A stretch of 41,565 nucleotides of DNA from Rhodobacter sp. Its GTDB lineage: Bacteria; Pseudomonadota; Alphaproteobacteria; Rhodobacterales; Rhodobacteraceae. A program made the position numbers and the translations under genes. Location: the NCBI GenBank assembly GCA_030066215.1, contig JASJCA010000022.1:1-41565 (forward strand), in the 5' to 3' direction. Below, piece by piece: positions 16,715 to 25,292 of this stretch (position 1 is its first letter; every line of letters begins with the position of its first letter). Under the pieces are notes generated by a model that did no database searches, was not told where the DNA came from, and saw only the letters and a program-made list of their open reading frames with translations.

Positions 16715-17254
16715 ATGCGGATCTTGACCCTTTCTCGCACCCCAGGCGCCGCGCTGTCCCGGCAGCCGCGTTTGCCCCGTCGCCACATCCTCGCCGCCGC
16801 TCTCGCCGTTCTCGCCGGCTGCGGTTTCAGTCCGGTCTACGGTCCCGGAGGCGGTTCCGACACCTTGCGCGGGGCGATCCGTGCCGCCGACCCCACCGAC
16901 CGCAAGTCGTTCGTCTTCTTCGCCCGGCTCGAGGATCGCCTCGGCCGGCCCCAGGCCGCACCCTATGTACTCACCTACGCCATCACGACAGACCGGCAGG
17001 GCCTCGGCATCACCCCCGACCAGGCCACCACCCGCTTCAGCATCCTCGGCCGCGTCGACTACACGCTGACCGACCGCGCCACCGAGGCGGTGCTGGCCAC
17101 CGGCCGGGTCGAGAATTTTGCCGGCTTCTCCGCCACCGGCTCGATCGTTGCCACGCTGTCGGCCACCGAGGACGCCACAGAGCGGCTGATGGTGACGCTG
17201 GCCGACCAGCTGGTCACCCGCCTGATCGCCACCGCGCCGGACTGGCAGCAATGA
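16715..17254 (+). CDS. lptE: LPS-assembly lipoprotein LptE
   Basis: The 179-residue product has a basic N-terminus, a hydrophobic helix and a lipobox ending LAGC (Cys36), followed by GFSPVYGPGG, a typical LptE start (CGFxPVY). LptE plugs the LptD barrel in the outer membrane and helps insert lipopolysaccharide. The rest has the family's low-similarity alpha/beta pattern (YVLTYAITTDRQGLGIT, RFSILGRVDYTLTDR, VATLSATEDATERLMVTLAD). Position supports the call: it lies downstream of leuS and its stop overlaps the start of holA (ATGA at 17251-17254), the standard alphaproteobacterial order. No strong ribosome-binding site is seen upstream. Confidence 0.9.
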   Translation: MRILTLSRTPGAALSRQPRLPRRHILAAALAVLAGCGFSPVYGPGGGSDTLRGAIRAADPTDRKSFVFFARLEDRLGRPQAAPYVLTYAITTDRQGLGITPDQATTRFSILGRVDYTLTDRATEAVLATGRVENFAGFSATGSIVATLSATEDATERLMVTLADQLVTRLIATAPDWQQ

Positions 17255-18282
17255 AGCTCTCGGGCCGCGAGGCCGCCCGCCACATCGCCGCGCCCGACCC
17301 CACCGCCACGGGCACGCTGATCTACGGCCAGGACGCGATGCGCGTCGCGCTGAAGCGCCAGGACCTGGTCGTCAACCTGATCGGTCCGCATGGCGAGGCG
17401 GAAATGCAGCTCGAGCGTCTGACCGCGGCCGAGCTGCGCAAGGACCCGGCGATGCTGGCCGACGCGATCAAGGCGCAGGGGTTCTTTCCGGGCCCGCGCG
17501 CCGCGCTGCTCGAGGACGCCCGCGACGGTGACGCCAAGACCGTCGCCGCGGCGCTGGCCGACTGGCAGCCGGGCGACGCCCATGTCGTGGTCACCGCCGG
17601 TCCGCTGACCGCGCGGTCCGCTCTGCGCAAGCTGTTCGAGGGCCACGCCACGGCCTTCGCGCTTGGCGTCTACAACGACCCGCCGAGCCGCGAAGAGTTG
17701 GAGGCCGACCTGCACAAGGCCGGGCTCGCCGACGTCGCACCGCAGGCAATGGCCGATCTCGCTGCGCTTTCCCGTCAGCTCGACCCTGGCGACCTGCGCC
17801 AGACCATCGAAAAGCTCGCACTCTACAAGCTGACCGACGCCACCGCGGTGACCTCCGACGACATCGCCGCCTGTGCCCCCGCCACCACCGAGGCCGCGCT
17901 CGACGACGTACTGAACGCCGTGGCCGAGGCGCGCACCGCCGAGATCGGGCCCTTGATGCAGAAGCTCGCGGGCCAGGGCATCCAGCCGGTCACGCTTTGC
18001 ATCGGCGCCACCCGGCATTTCCGCACGCTTCACGCCGCCTCGTGCGACCCCGGCGGGCCCGGTGCCGGTATCGCCAAGGCGCGCCCGCCGGTCTTCGGGC
18101 CACGCCGCGAGGCGATGCAACGCCAGGCCCAGGGCTGGGGCCGGCCGAAACTGGAACAGGCGCTGCAGCTTCTGACCGACACCGATCTGCAACTGCGCTC
18201 CGCCGGCCAGCGCGCACCGCAGATGGCGCTGGTCGAACGCGCCCTGATCCGCCTTGCCATGCTCGCCACCGCCCGCCGCTGA
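17251..18282 (+). CDS. holA: DNA polymerase III delta subunit
   Basis: HolA (delta) opens the beta clamp as part of the clamp loader. The product has 343 residues, normal for the family. Diagnostic stretches are LIYGQDAMRVALKRQDL (the degenerate nucleotide-binding region), AIKAQGFFPGPRAALLEDA, HVVVTAGPLTARSALRKLFE, LDPGDLRQTIEKLALYK and the C-terminal helical collar domain with RPPVFGPRREAMQRQAQGW. The ATG overlaps the lptE stop, so translation is probably coupled. In this family the Walker residues are degenerate, as expected for a non-hydrolysing subunit. Confidence 0.95.
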   Translation: MKLSGREAARHIAAPDPTATGTLIYGQDAMRVALKRQDLVVNLIGPHGEAEMQLERLTAAELRKDPAMLADAIKAQGFFPGPRAALLEDARDGDAKTVAAALADWQPGDAHVVVTAGPLTARSALRKLFEGHATAFALGVYNDPPSREELEADLHKAGLADVAPQAMADLAALSRQLDPGDLRQTIEKLALYKLTDATAVTSDDIAACAPATTEAALDDVLNAVAEARTAEIGPLMQKLAGQGIQPVTLCIGATRHFRTLHAASCDPGGPGAGIAKARPPVFGPRREAMQRQAQGWGRPKLEQALQLLTDTDLQLRSAGQRAPQMALVERALIRLAMLATARR

Positions 18283-18520
18283 CGGCACTGTTTCTGACCC
18301 GACCGCGCTTGGTCTTCTCAGCAGCACATCTGCCCCCGCAACGCTCGCCATGGACGACAACATGAGTGTCCGACCAAAGGATGCGCGCCCGCCCGCAGCC
18401 GGAGGCGAGGACGGGCCGAAACCCAGCGGCGCGCAGCGCCACGGTTTGACAGCGGCCGCCCCTGGCGAAGCCGGCGCCCCCATGCGATGGTCGCCCCGAA
18501 CCGACAGGAGGCCCGCGCCC

Positions 18521-19108
18521 ATGTACACCGTCATCGGCGGCATCCGCAGCCGCACCTTCCGCGTGCTGTGGATGCTCGAGGAGCTCGGCCAGCCTTACAC
18601 CCACCTGCCCGCCGCGCCACGCTCCGACGCGGTCACCGCGCATTACCCCGCCGGCAAGGTGCCGGTGCTGCTCGAGGACGGCGCTGCGCTGACCGATTCG
18701 ACGGCGATCCTGACCTATCTCGCCGACAAGCACGGCGCCCTCACCTTCCCTGCCGGCACCCGCGACCGCGCCCGGCAGGACGGTCATACGCAGTTTCTGC
18801 TCGACGAATTCGACGCGCTGCTCTGGACCGCCTCGCGGCACAGCTTCATCCTGCCCGAGGACCTGCGGGTGCCGGCGGTCAAGGACACGCTCAGGCACGA
18901 ATACGCGACCTCGCTGAACCGCCTCGCCGAGCGGGTCGGCGACGGGCCCTATCTCATGGGCGAAATGATGACGGTGCCCGATATCATCGCCTGCCATTGC
19001 GGCGGCTGGGCCGTGGTGGCGAAGTTCCCGCAGCCGGAGGGCGCCCTGAAGGCCTATTTCCAGCGCCTGCGCGACCGTCCGGCCTATGGCCGCGCCCAGG
19101 CGCTCTGA
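18521..19108 (+). CDS. Glutathione S-transferase family protein
   Basis: The ATG at 18521 is preceded by ACAGGAGG and gives 195 residues; the open frame extends upstream to 18254 but that part is not protein-like. The thioredoxin-fold N-terminal domain includes MYTVIGGIRSRTFRVLWMLE, PAGKVPVLLEDG (cis-Pro in KVPVL) and DSTAILTYLADKHG (the glutathione gamma-glutamyl site, DSTAI). The C-terminal helical domain has MGEMMTVPDIIACHC, the conserved D in the N-capping box. The catalytic residue is probably Ser10 or Arg-adjacent rather than Cys. It should conjugate or reduce small molecules with glutathione in the cytosol; the substrate is unknown. A second glutathione-dependent enzyme follows 103 bp downstream. 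Confidence 0.9.
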   Translation: MYTVIGGIRSRTFRVLWMLEELGQPYTHLPAAPRSDAVTAHYPAGKVPVLLEDGAALTDSTAILTYLADKHGALTFPAGTRDRARQDGHTQFLLDEFDALLWTASRHSFILPEDLRVPAVKDTLRHEYATSLNRLAERVGDGPYLMGEMMTVPDIIACHCGGWAVVAKFPQPEGALKAYFQRLRDRPAYGRAQAL

Positions 19109-19211
19109 CCCCGCCGCGCCAGACTTGTGCGCCCGTGCACGGGCCGCCGCCTTGTCCAGCCGTTCCGTGCGCCTATCCTGCGGGAATGACCCGAGCGGCA
19201 GGAGCGGCGCC

Positions 19212-20129
19212 ATGGGCGTGATGATCGACGGCATCTTCCACGCAGACGACCCCGGCCCGGACACGACGCAAGGTGGCGCGTTCCGGCGGGCCGCGTCAAC
19301 GATCCGGAACTGGATCACGCCCGGGGGCCCGTTCACGCCGGATGCCGGCCGATACCACCTTTATGCCGCGTGGAACTGCCCCTGGGCGCACCGGGCGCTG
19401 CTGGCCCGGGTCCTCTTGGGGCTTCAGGACGAGCTTTCGGTCGCCTATGCCCGCCCCCGGCGCACCGAGCAGGGCTGGGTCTTCGATGCCGACGGCGCCT
19501 TCGCCGACGCCGAATTGGGCGTCGCGGCGCTGCACCAGGTCTATGCCCGGCACAGCCCGCCCTATACCGGCCGCCTGACCGTTCCGGTGCTGTGGGATCG
19601 GCAGACCGCGCAGATCGTGTCGAACGAATCGGCCGACATCGTCCGTATGCTCGGCGCTTTCGGCCGCGGGCCCGCGCTTTACCCGCCGGAGCTTGCCGGT
19701 GAGATCGACGCCTGGAACGAGCTGATCTACCGCAGCGTCAACAACGGCGTTTACCGCGCCGGCTTCGCACGAACCCAAGACGCCTATGACGCCGCCGTCA
19801 CTGAGGTCTTCGCCGCCCTGGACCGGGTCGAGGCGCAGCTCGGCCGGACCGCCTGGCTGACCGGCGACCGGTTCACCGAGGCCGACTTACGGCTTTTTCC
19901 GACGCTCGCACGCTTCGACGTCGCCTATCACTACGCCTTCAAGTGCAACATCCGGCGGCTTGTCGACTACCCCAACCTCTGGGCCTATGCCCGGCGCATC
20001 TATGCGATGCCGGGGGTGGCCGAAACGGTGCGCTTCGAGATCTACAAGCAGGGCTATTTCTCGCCCTCGGAGCTACGCAACCCGCTTGGGATCGTGCCGG
20101 CCGGGCCGCTAATCGACTGGTCGCTGTGA
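19212..20129 (+). CDS. Glutathionyl-hydroquinone reductase (Xi-class GST, ECM4/YqjG family)
   Basis: The product has 305 residues. The nucleophile is Cys56 in AAWNCPWAHRALL, the signature of the Xi class, and cis-Pro lies in LTVPVLWDRQ followed by the NESADIVRML glutathione-binding block. The C-terminal helical domain contains YRSVNNGVYRAGFA and TGDRFTEADLRLFPTL, also diagnostic, and YFSPSELRNPLGIVPAGP near the end. These enzymes reduce glutathionyl-hydroquinones using glutathione, in quinone and aromatic detoxification. A CAGGAG ribosome-binding site precedes the ATG. The gene is in tandem with another GST-fold gene and convergent with mscS-like. Confidence 0.93.
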   Translation: MGVMIDGIFHADDPGPDTTQGGAFRRAASTIRNWITPGGPFTPDAGRYHLYAAWNCPWAHRALLARVLLGLQDELSVAYARPRRTEQGWVFDADGAFADAELGVAALHQVYARHSPPYTGRLTVPVLWDRQTAQIVSNESADIVRMLGAFGRGPALYPPELAGEIDAWNELIYRSVNNGVYRAGFARTQDAYDAAVTEVFAALDRVEAQLGRTAWLTGDRFTEADLRLFPTLARFDVAYHYAFKCNIRRLVDYPNLWAYARRIYAMPGVAETVRFEIYKQGYFSPSELRNPLGIVPAGPLIDWSL

Positions 20130-20190
20130 CCAAGATTGCGTGCCTGCGGCACCCCGGTTGGTTTGCGCCGCGCTTTGCGCGTCGCGGTGG

Positions 20191-20215
20191 GTGGGGGGAC
20201 GCTGTCCCCCCTCAC
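20191..20215. terminator. GC-rich hairpin between convergent genes
   Basis: GTGGGGGGAC (20191-20200), a GCT loop and GTCCCCCCTCAC (20204-20215) form a strong hairpin with one bulged base. It lies between the stops of the convergent hydroquinone-reductase and MscS genes. No T-run is present in either direction, so a bidirectional terminator role is inferred from position. Confidence 0.5.
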
Positions 20216-20229
20216 CCCCTGAGATAATT

Positions 20230-21570
20230 TCAGCCAGATGAAGTGGAGCCTTGCGTTGGCGGTTCGGCATCGGTCTTCAGGTGCACCACGCGCTGCGGGT
20301 AGGGGATTTCGATGTCGTTGGACTTGAGCGCGTTCCAGATCAAAAACAGCACGTCCGAGGTGAACTTGTTCTTGCCGTCGTCGATGCCGTGGACCCAGAA
20401 TTCGACGGCGAAGTCGACGCCGGACTCGCCGAAGCCGCGCAGCTCGCAATCGGGCGGAAACGGGTCATCGAGCACCTCGGGGTGGGTCGCCACCGCGGCC
20501 TCGACGATCCCGGGCACTTGGTTGATGTCGGTATCGTAGCTGACCGAAAACGGCGCCTCGTAGCGGTTGGCCGAGCCGCTGTCGGAGTAGTTCACCACCC
20601 GCGTGATGATGAAGTCCTCGTTCGGCACCACGATCCAGCGGCCGTCGAAGGTCTCCAGGATGATCGCGCGCGCCGTCATCTTGACGATGGTGCCCGCCTC
20701 GCCGCCGTCGAGCTCGACATAGTCGCCCACCGTGGCCTGGCCTTCCAAGAGCAGGATCACGCCCGAGATGAAGTTCGAGGCGATCTTTTGCAGGCCGAAG
20801 CCGAGGCCGACTCCGATGGCGCCGCCGAGCACGGCGAGCGAGGTCAGCGAGACGCCCATGATGTTCATCAACAGCAGGAAGGCGGTGCCGAAGATGACGA
20901 TCTCGACCGCCTTGGCAGCCAATTCACGCGTAGCCGGGCGCAGCTCTTCCTGTTTCGCGATGTAGCCGGCGCTTTGCTCGTTCGACCAGCGGCCGAGCCA
21001 GAACAGCAGGCTGCCGAAGATCAGCCCGCGCACCACCGCCATCACCGAAAACGAGATGTTGCCCAAGGAGACGACGGTTGTGTTGAGATAGGCGGCGACG
21101 TCGTCGATGATGCCGACCGCATAGAGAGCGGCGACCGGGATCAGCACGTAGCGGCCCAAAAGCCGCAGGAACGGCTCGGTGACGATGTCGCGGACCAGGG
21201 CCCGTGCGGCGAGGAACAGGAAGACCCGCTTGCCAAAGGCGATGACGGCACCCGAATCGAAAAGCGACCGCACAATCTGCTCGCCTAGGCCGGTGAAGGC
21301 GTAGGCCAAAACCGGCAGCAAAAGCGGCAGGAAGACCAGGACGAAGCGGCGCAGGCGGGCCAGAAGGCTCTGCTGGTCCTCGGGCGGGGTCAGGAGCCGG
21401 CGCAGCACCGGCGAGAGCCGGCGCGAGACCAGCCAGGCCAGGACGAAGGCCACGATGAGCAGGGCGAATTGCGACCAGGCGGCGGGGCTCAGGAGCCAGC
21501 TCTCGGCGATTTCCCAGCCGCGGCGGCCGTAGTCCAGCGCCGTCTGCAGGAATTCCGGTTGCCGTTCCAT
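20230..21570 (-). CDS. MscS-family mechanosensitive ion channel
   Basis: The ATG at 21568-21570, preceded by AAGGGG, gives 446 residues. Several hydrophobic segments (about 30-50, 75-95, 110-135, 160-180, 195-215) precede the pore-lining helix with the Gly/Ala pattern VLGGAIGVGLGFGLQKIASN. The beta domain of MscS follows (FISGVILLLEGQATVGDYVEL, GTIVKMTARAIILETFDGRWIVVPNEDFI), and the C-terminal alpha/beta domain ends with IEIPYPQRVVHL. Such channels open under membrane tension and protect cells from hypo-osmotic shock in the inner membrane. It is longer at the N-terminus than E. coli MscS (286 residues), placing it among the larger MscS homologues. Divergent from the HNH gene. Confidence 0.94.
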   Translation of the reverse strand: MERQPEFLQTALDYGRRGWEIAESWLLSPAAWSQFALLIVAFVLAWLVSRRLSPVLRRLLTPPEDQQSLLARLRRFVLVFLPLLLPVLAYAFTGLGEQIVRSLFDSGAVIAFGKRVFLFLAARALVRDIVTEPFLRLLGRYVLIPVAALYAVGIIDDVAAYLNTTVVSLGNISFSVMAVVRGLIFGSLLFWLGRWSNEQSAGYIAKQEELRPATRELAAKAVEIVIFGTAFLLLMNIMGVSLTSLAVLGGAIGVGLGFGLQKIASNFISGVILLLEGQATVGDYVELDGGEAGTIVKMTARAIILETFDGRWIVVPNEDFIITRVVNYSDSGSANRYEAPFSVSYDTDINQVPGIVEAAVATHPEVLDDPFPPDCELRGFGESGVDFAVEFWVHGIDDGKNKFTSDVLFLIWNALKSNDIEIPYPQRVVHLKTDAEPPTQGSTSSG

Positions 21571-21649
21571 CTCAGCCCCTTGCCGTGCCGCGCCGCGCGC
21601 CCCATCCTGTCGCACCGATCCGCCGCCCTGACAAGGTTCCGCCCACCCC

Positions 21650-21952
21650 GTGCCGCTGCCCGAGACCCCGATCTGCCCGTTCTGTTCGCGCCCGATCCCG
21701 CCAGGCGTGCGGCAGAGTCTGCACCACCTGGTGCCGAAACTGCGCGGCGGGCGCGGCGGGCCGACGGTGCTGCTGCACCAGATCTGCCACAACGAGATCC
21801 ATGCCACGCTGACCGAGGCCGAACTGGCGCGCGACTATGCCAGCGTCGAGGCCCTGCGGGCGCATCCGCGGCTGGCGAAGTTCATCGCCTGGGTGGCGAA
21901 ACGGCCGCCGGAGTTCCATTCGCGGACGCCCGGGCCGCGGCGGAAACGGTGA
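21650..21952 (+). CDS. Small HNH-motif protein
   Basis: A GTG start at 21650 gives 100 residues. The HNH pattern is clear: Cys9-x2-Cys12 (ICPFCSRPIP), then LHHLVPKLRGG with His25/His26, then LLHQICHNEIHA with Cys46, His47 and His51. The C-terminal half (LAKFIAWVAKRPPEFHSRTP) is strongly conserved in similar proteins of marine alphaproteobacteria. The fold belongs to the HNH endonuclease group, which binds a metal ion and cuts nucleic acids, but no restriction, phage or toxin partner sits beside it. A housekeeping or orphan nuclease role is equally possible. It is divergent from the channel gene, 79 bp apart. Confidence 0.85.
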   Translation: MPLPETPICPFCSRPIPPGVRQSLHHLVPKLRGGRGGPTVLLHQICHNEIHATLTEAELARDYASVEALRAHPRLAKFIAWVAKRPPEFHSRTPGPRRKR

Positions 21953-21988
21953 GGCGGGGGCAGTTGGACTGAGGACGTCGGCCCCGAT

Positions 21989-22137
21989 CGCGACGAGCCG
22001 GGCCAATCGCCGACCCGTAGGGTGGCGAACCAACCTCTGAGCGGCGGTTCTTCATGGCTGCCCGGTCCGTAGGGCATCGAGCGGCGCGCAGGTCTTGACC
22101 AATCGCCACCCCTCCGGGGCGGGGCGGCGATGGGCAC
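21989..22137 (-). repeat. Dispersed palindromic intergenic element, copy C (inverted)
   Basis: Read on the minus strand, this region matches copies A and B, most clearly in CCCCGGAGGGGTGGCGATT, in the centre (CCCTACGGACCGGGCAGCCAT) and at the right end (TTCGCCACCC...GGTCGGCGATTGGC). Its terminal inverted repeats are more degenerate than in the other copies. It lies between the convergent 3' ends of the HNH gene and the crotonase-like gene. A small hairpin (22140-22154, CGGGGC-TGC-GCCCCG) sits right next to it; the rest of the gap up to 22239 shows nothing else. Confidence 0.75.
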
Positions 22138-22239
22138 GGCGGGGCTGCGCCCCGTTACTCCGTGCGCAAGGGGGCCTTATTTCGAACGCTACGTCCAGTT
22201 CCCGACCTTTTGGCGGCAAGACCACTCCCCCACGTCGCG

Positions 22240-22848
22240 TCAGATCATCGCCTTGATTGCGGCCACGTGCTCGGCCTCCGCCGCCAGCGCATCCGTGCAT
22301 AGCGACGCGACGAACCGCTCCAGCTCGCTCTGTGCCACCACCGCGTCCACCAGCCCGAAGCGCAAGGCCTCCTCGGCGCTCAGCTTCGCGCCGCCCATCA
22401 GGATCAACTTGGCGCGCGCCGGGCCCACCAGGGCGGCGAGCCGGCCGGGGTCGGAGGGCTGCGGCAGAAATCCGAGCTTCATCACCGGATAGAAAAACCG
22501 CGCCTCGGGCACGCAGACCCGCAGGTCGCAGGCCAGCGCCATGCCGAAGGCGCCACCCGCCAGGGTGCCGTTCAGCGCCGCGACCGTCAAACAAGGCAAG
22601 GCTGCGACGGCGCCCGACAGCCGCTCCCACACCGGATCGGTGGCCAGCCCCAACTTGGCCTCGTCCAGGTCCATCCCCGCCGAGAACACCCGACCGTCGC
22701 CCGTAATCACAAACGCCTTGGCCACTCCGGCCGCGGCCTCAGCTACACCGGCCGTCTTTTCCAGCATCGCCTTGGTCAGCGAATTCGCCTTGTCCGGCCT
22801 GTTTAGAACCACCCGCCAAAGCCCGCCCTCGCGCGTGACCTCGATCAC
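22240..22848 (-). CDS. Crotonase-superfamily protein lacking both hydratase glutamates
   Basis: A GTG start (22846-22848) overlaps the stop of the SDR gene, giving 202 residues, shorter than the usual 255-265. The fold is supported by LWRVVLNRPDKANSL, FVITGDGRVFSAGMDLDE, LTVAALNGTLAGGAFGMALA and CDLRVCVPEARFFYPVMKLG. Oxyanion-hole elements (FSAGMDL and AGGAFG) are present. The two catalytic glutamates of enoyl-CoA hydratase would lie in GGGCE and QPE motifs; here the positions read GGAFG and YPV, so neither is kept. It is therefore unlikely to be a classical hydratase; it may be an isomerase, hydrolase or a non-catalytic relative. Coupling to the SDR gene suggests a shared pathway. Confidence 0.85.
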   Translation of the reverse strand: MIEVTREGGLWRVVLNRPDKANSLTKAMLEKTAGVAEAAAGVAKAFVITGDGRVFSAGMDLDEAKLGLATDPVWERLSGAVAALPCLTVAALNGTLAGGAFGMALACDLRVCVPEARFFYPVMKLGFLPQPSDPGRLAALVGPARAKLILMGGAKLSAEEALRFGLVDAVVAQSELERFVASLCTDALAAEAEHVAAIKAMI

Positions 22849-23594
22849 GACAGGCCAATCCGCGCCCGGATGCCCTCGTCGCGCAGGCTGATCTCTTGGC
22901 CCAGGTACCCGTCCGCCTCGGCCGAGCACATCCAGACCAGCGCCTTGGCCGGCCAATCGGCTGGGATGTGGTCGGACCACTCAAGCCGCGACACCGGGTT
23001 GACCCCGCTGGCCTTGATCTCGCGCTGCATCTGGGTGGCCACGGTGCCCGGTGACAGACCCATCGCCCGGATACCGCGCGTGCCATATTCCTTGTCGACG
23101 CAGCGGGTCAGCATCGCCGCACCGGCCTTCGACGCGCAGTAATGCGACCAGGCCTCGACCGGCCCGTGTGCTGCGCCCGAGGACACCGTCAGCACCGTAC
23201 CGCCCCCAGCCTCGAGCATCACCGGCAGCGCCGCGCGCATGCCGTGATAGACGCCCTTGAGGTTGATATCGACCGCATGCGCCCAGCCCTCGGGATCGGA
23301 GAACGCCAGATGCGCAATGGGCTCGATGACACCAGCGTTGTTGACCAGCACGTCAAGCGACCCGAAGGCCTCGACACAGGCGCCCACGGCGGCCTCGACC
23401 TCCCAAAACCGGCTGACGTCGCAGGGCACCGCCAGGGCCGCGCTGCCGATCTCGCCCGCCAGGTCCGCTATCGCCTCTTCGCCCCGCGACACTAACGCCA
23501 CCTGCGCTCCCGCCGCCGCAAATGCCCGCGCCGCCGCCGCCCCGATGCCGCGGCTCGCCCCGGTGATCAAAACCGCCTTGCCCGTCAACTCCAT
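22845..23594 (-). CDS. Short-chain dehydrogenase/reductase
   Basis: The ATG at 23592-23594 with AGGAGG upstream gives 249 residues. The Rossmann motif TGASRGIG is near residues 11-18, NNAG follows in DVLVNNAGVIEPIAH, and the catalytic triad is Ser (VSSGAAHG), Tyr and Lys (HYCASKAG). SDRs use NAD(P)H to oxidise or reduce alcohols and ketones; the substrate cannot be read off. The C-terminal part (DHIPADWPAKALVWMCSAEADGY) is typical of plain SDRs of the FabG-like type. The stop overlaps the start of the crotonase-fold gene, so the two are likely an operon, which suggests fatty-acid or other acyl-CoA metabolism. Confidence 0.93.
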   Translation of the reverse strand: MELTGKAVLITGASRGIGAAAARAFAAAGAQVALVSRGEEAIADLAGEIGSAALAVPCDVSRFWEVEAAVGACVEAFGSLDVLVNNAGVIEPIAHLAFSDPEGWAHAVDINLKGVYHGMRAALPVMLEAGGGTVLTVSSGAAHGPVEAWSHYCASKAGAAMLTRCVDKEYGTRGIRAMGLSPGTVATQMQREIKASGVNPVSRLEWSDHIPADWPAKALVWMCSAEADGYLGQEISLRDEGIRARIGLS

Positions 23595-23720
23595 GTCACA
23601 TGCCTCCTGAAAACCTGCCCCCACCATGGCGCGGTTGTACGGGTCAGGAAAGTCTCACCTTGACCCCAGCGGCACGGGCGCAGAAGCTATCCGCATTCGA
23701 ATTTGACCCGGAAGGTTACA

Positions 23721-25235
23721 ATGACACACAGGACCGCCCTTTGCGGCACCACAGCATTCCTGCTTGCAACGGCCGGCATGGCCCAGGCCGAGATCACCGG
23801 CGCCGAAGTTTGGGCGAACTGGCAATCCGCCGCAGCGGGCCTTGGCCAAACGCTCACACCGGGCAACGAGACGCAATCCGGCGATACGCTGACGATCACC
23901 GATTTGCAGATCTCGATGCCGATGCCCGACGGCAGCGTCGAGGGGTCGATCGCCATGGTCGAATTCGTCGACCGCAGTGACGGCACCGTCGGCATCACCA
24001 TGTCGCCCAGCTACGACATGACCGTGATCGTGGACCCCGAGATCGGCGAGGCCGTGAACGTGGCACTCCAGGTGACACAAGAGGGTCTGACCATGGTCGC
24101 CTCGGGCGGCGACGGCGAAGTTACCTACGATTTTCTCGCCCCCTCAATGAGCTTCGGGGTGACGAACCTTGAGGTCGACGGCGAGATGATTGAGCTGCTC
24201 GCCGAGGGCGTTCTGACGGACATGGACGGCAAATATGTCGTGACCGAAGGCGACACCCCAGTGGTCACCACCCAATTCACCGCCGCAAATATGACCATCA
24301 ATGTCGACATGAACGAGCCTGACGGCGGCGACGGCAGTTTCGCGATGGCGCTTGCCTACAGCGACCTCGTCGCCGAATCCGCCGGCTCGCTGATGATGAT
24401 GGCCAACCCTGAAGAGCTGTCGATGCTGCTCGACAAGGGGCTCGGCACCGCCACCAGCTTCACCCACGGCCCCGCGACGTTCGAGGTGAACTTCCAGGAC
24501 GCGCCCGACATGTTCGCGCTTTCCGGCAGCGCCGCGACCGGCGAATTCGACGTCGCACTGGACGGCGAACAGCTGGCCTACGCCTTCGGCAATACCGGGC
24601 TCGACATCTCGATGTCTGGCTCGGAGATTCCGTTGCCCGAGGTTGCCTTCGCGCTCGGCGAACTGGGATTTGCGTTGCTGATGCCGTCTTCACCCAGCGA
24701 AACGCCGGAGGATTTCGGCCTTGGCATCACCCTGGCCGATCTTGCCGTCAGCGATATGATCTGGTCGATGATCGACGCCGGCGGGCAGCTGCCGCACGAC
24801 CCGGCCACGTTGATCTTCGACGTCACCGGTCAGGCCAATTGGCTGTTCGACATCTTCAATCCGGAATCGATGATGGAGGTCGAGGCCGACATGCCGGCAG
24901 AGTTGCACGCGCTTGACCTCAACAGTCTGGTTGTGGCCGTGGCGGGTGCCGAACTGACCGGGAGCGGCGCTTTCACATTCGACAACACCGATCTAGAGAC
25001 CTTCGACGGTATGCCTGCCCCCACCGGGTCGATCGACCTCAAGCTGGTCGGCGGCAACGGGCTATTGGATTCGCTGGTGGCCATGGGCCTCTTGCCTGAG
25101 GATCAGGCGATGGGCGCACGCATGATGATGGGCCTCTTCGCCCGCCCCGGCGACGGAGAGGATACTCTGGTCTCGACGATCGAGGTCGACGGCGCCACCG
25201 GCGCGGTCTCGGCCAACGGCCAGCGGCTGCAGTAA
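23721..25235 (+). CDS. DUF2125-family secreted/periplasmic protein
   Basis: The ATG at 23721, with GGAAGG upstream, gives 504 residues. A Sec signal peptide (MTHRTALCGTTAFLLATAGM...AQAE) is followed by long, Asp/Met-rich beta-like repeats. I assign it to the DUF2125 family by the overall pattern (SMSFGVTNLEVDGE, LAYAFGNTGLDISMSGSE, LADLAVSDMIWSMIDAGGQLPHDPATLIFDVTG, and the C-terminal DTLVSTIEVDGATGAVSANGQRLQ ending). Function is unknown; the family is widespread in Rhodobacteraceae. The extreme acidity and few basic residues fit an exported protein. A strong terminator follows 24 bp after the stop. Confidence 0.85.
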   Translation: MTHRTALCGTTAFLLATAGMAQAEITGAEVWANWQSAAAGLGQTLTPGNETQSGDTLTITDLQISMPMPDGSVEGSIAMVEFVDRSDGTVGITMSPSYDMTVIVDPEIGEAVNVALQVTQEGLTMVASGGDGEVTYDFLAPSMSFGVTNLEVDGEMIELLAEGVLTDMDGKYVVTEGDTPVVTTQFTAANMTINVDMNEPDGGDGSFAMALAYSDLVAESAGSLMMMANPEELSMLLDKGLGTATSFTHGPATFEVNFQDAPDMFALSGSAATGEFDVALDGEQLAYAFGNTGLDISMSGSEIPLPEVAFALGELGFALLMPSSPSETPEDFGLGITLADLAVSDMIWSMIDAGGQLPHDPATLIFDVTGQANWLFDIFNPESMMEVEADMPAELHALDLNSLVVAVAGAELTGSGAFTFDNTDLETFDGMPAPTGSIDLKLVGGNGLLDSLVAMGLLPEDQAMGARMMMGLFARPGDGEDTLVSTIEVDGATGAVSANGQRLQ

Positions 25236-25259
25236 CCACATCCGCGAAATCGACAGGAC

Positions 25260-25292
25260 GGGGCGGCCGACCAGGGCCGCCCCATTTTTTTT
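25260..25292 (+). terminator. Rho-independent terminator after the DUF2125 gene
   Basis: GGGGCGGCC (25260-25268) pairs with GGCCGCCCC (25275-25283) across a 6-nt loop and is followed by A and eight T residues (25285-25292). This is the clearest intrinsic terminator in the window. Confidence 0.95.
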
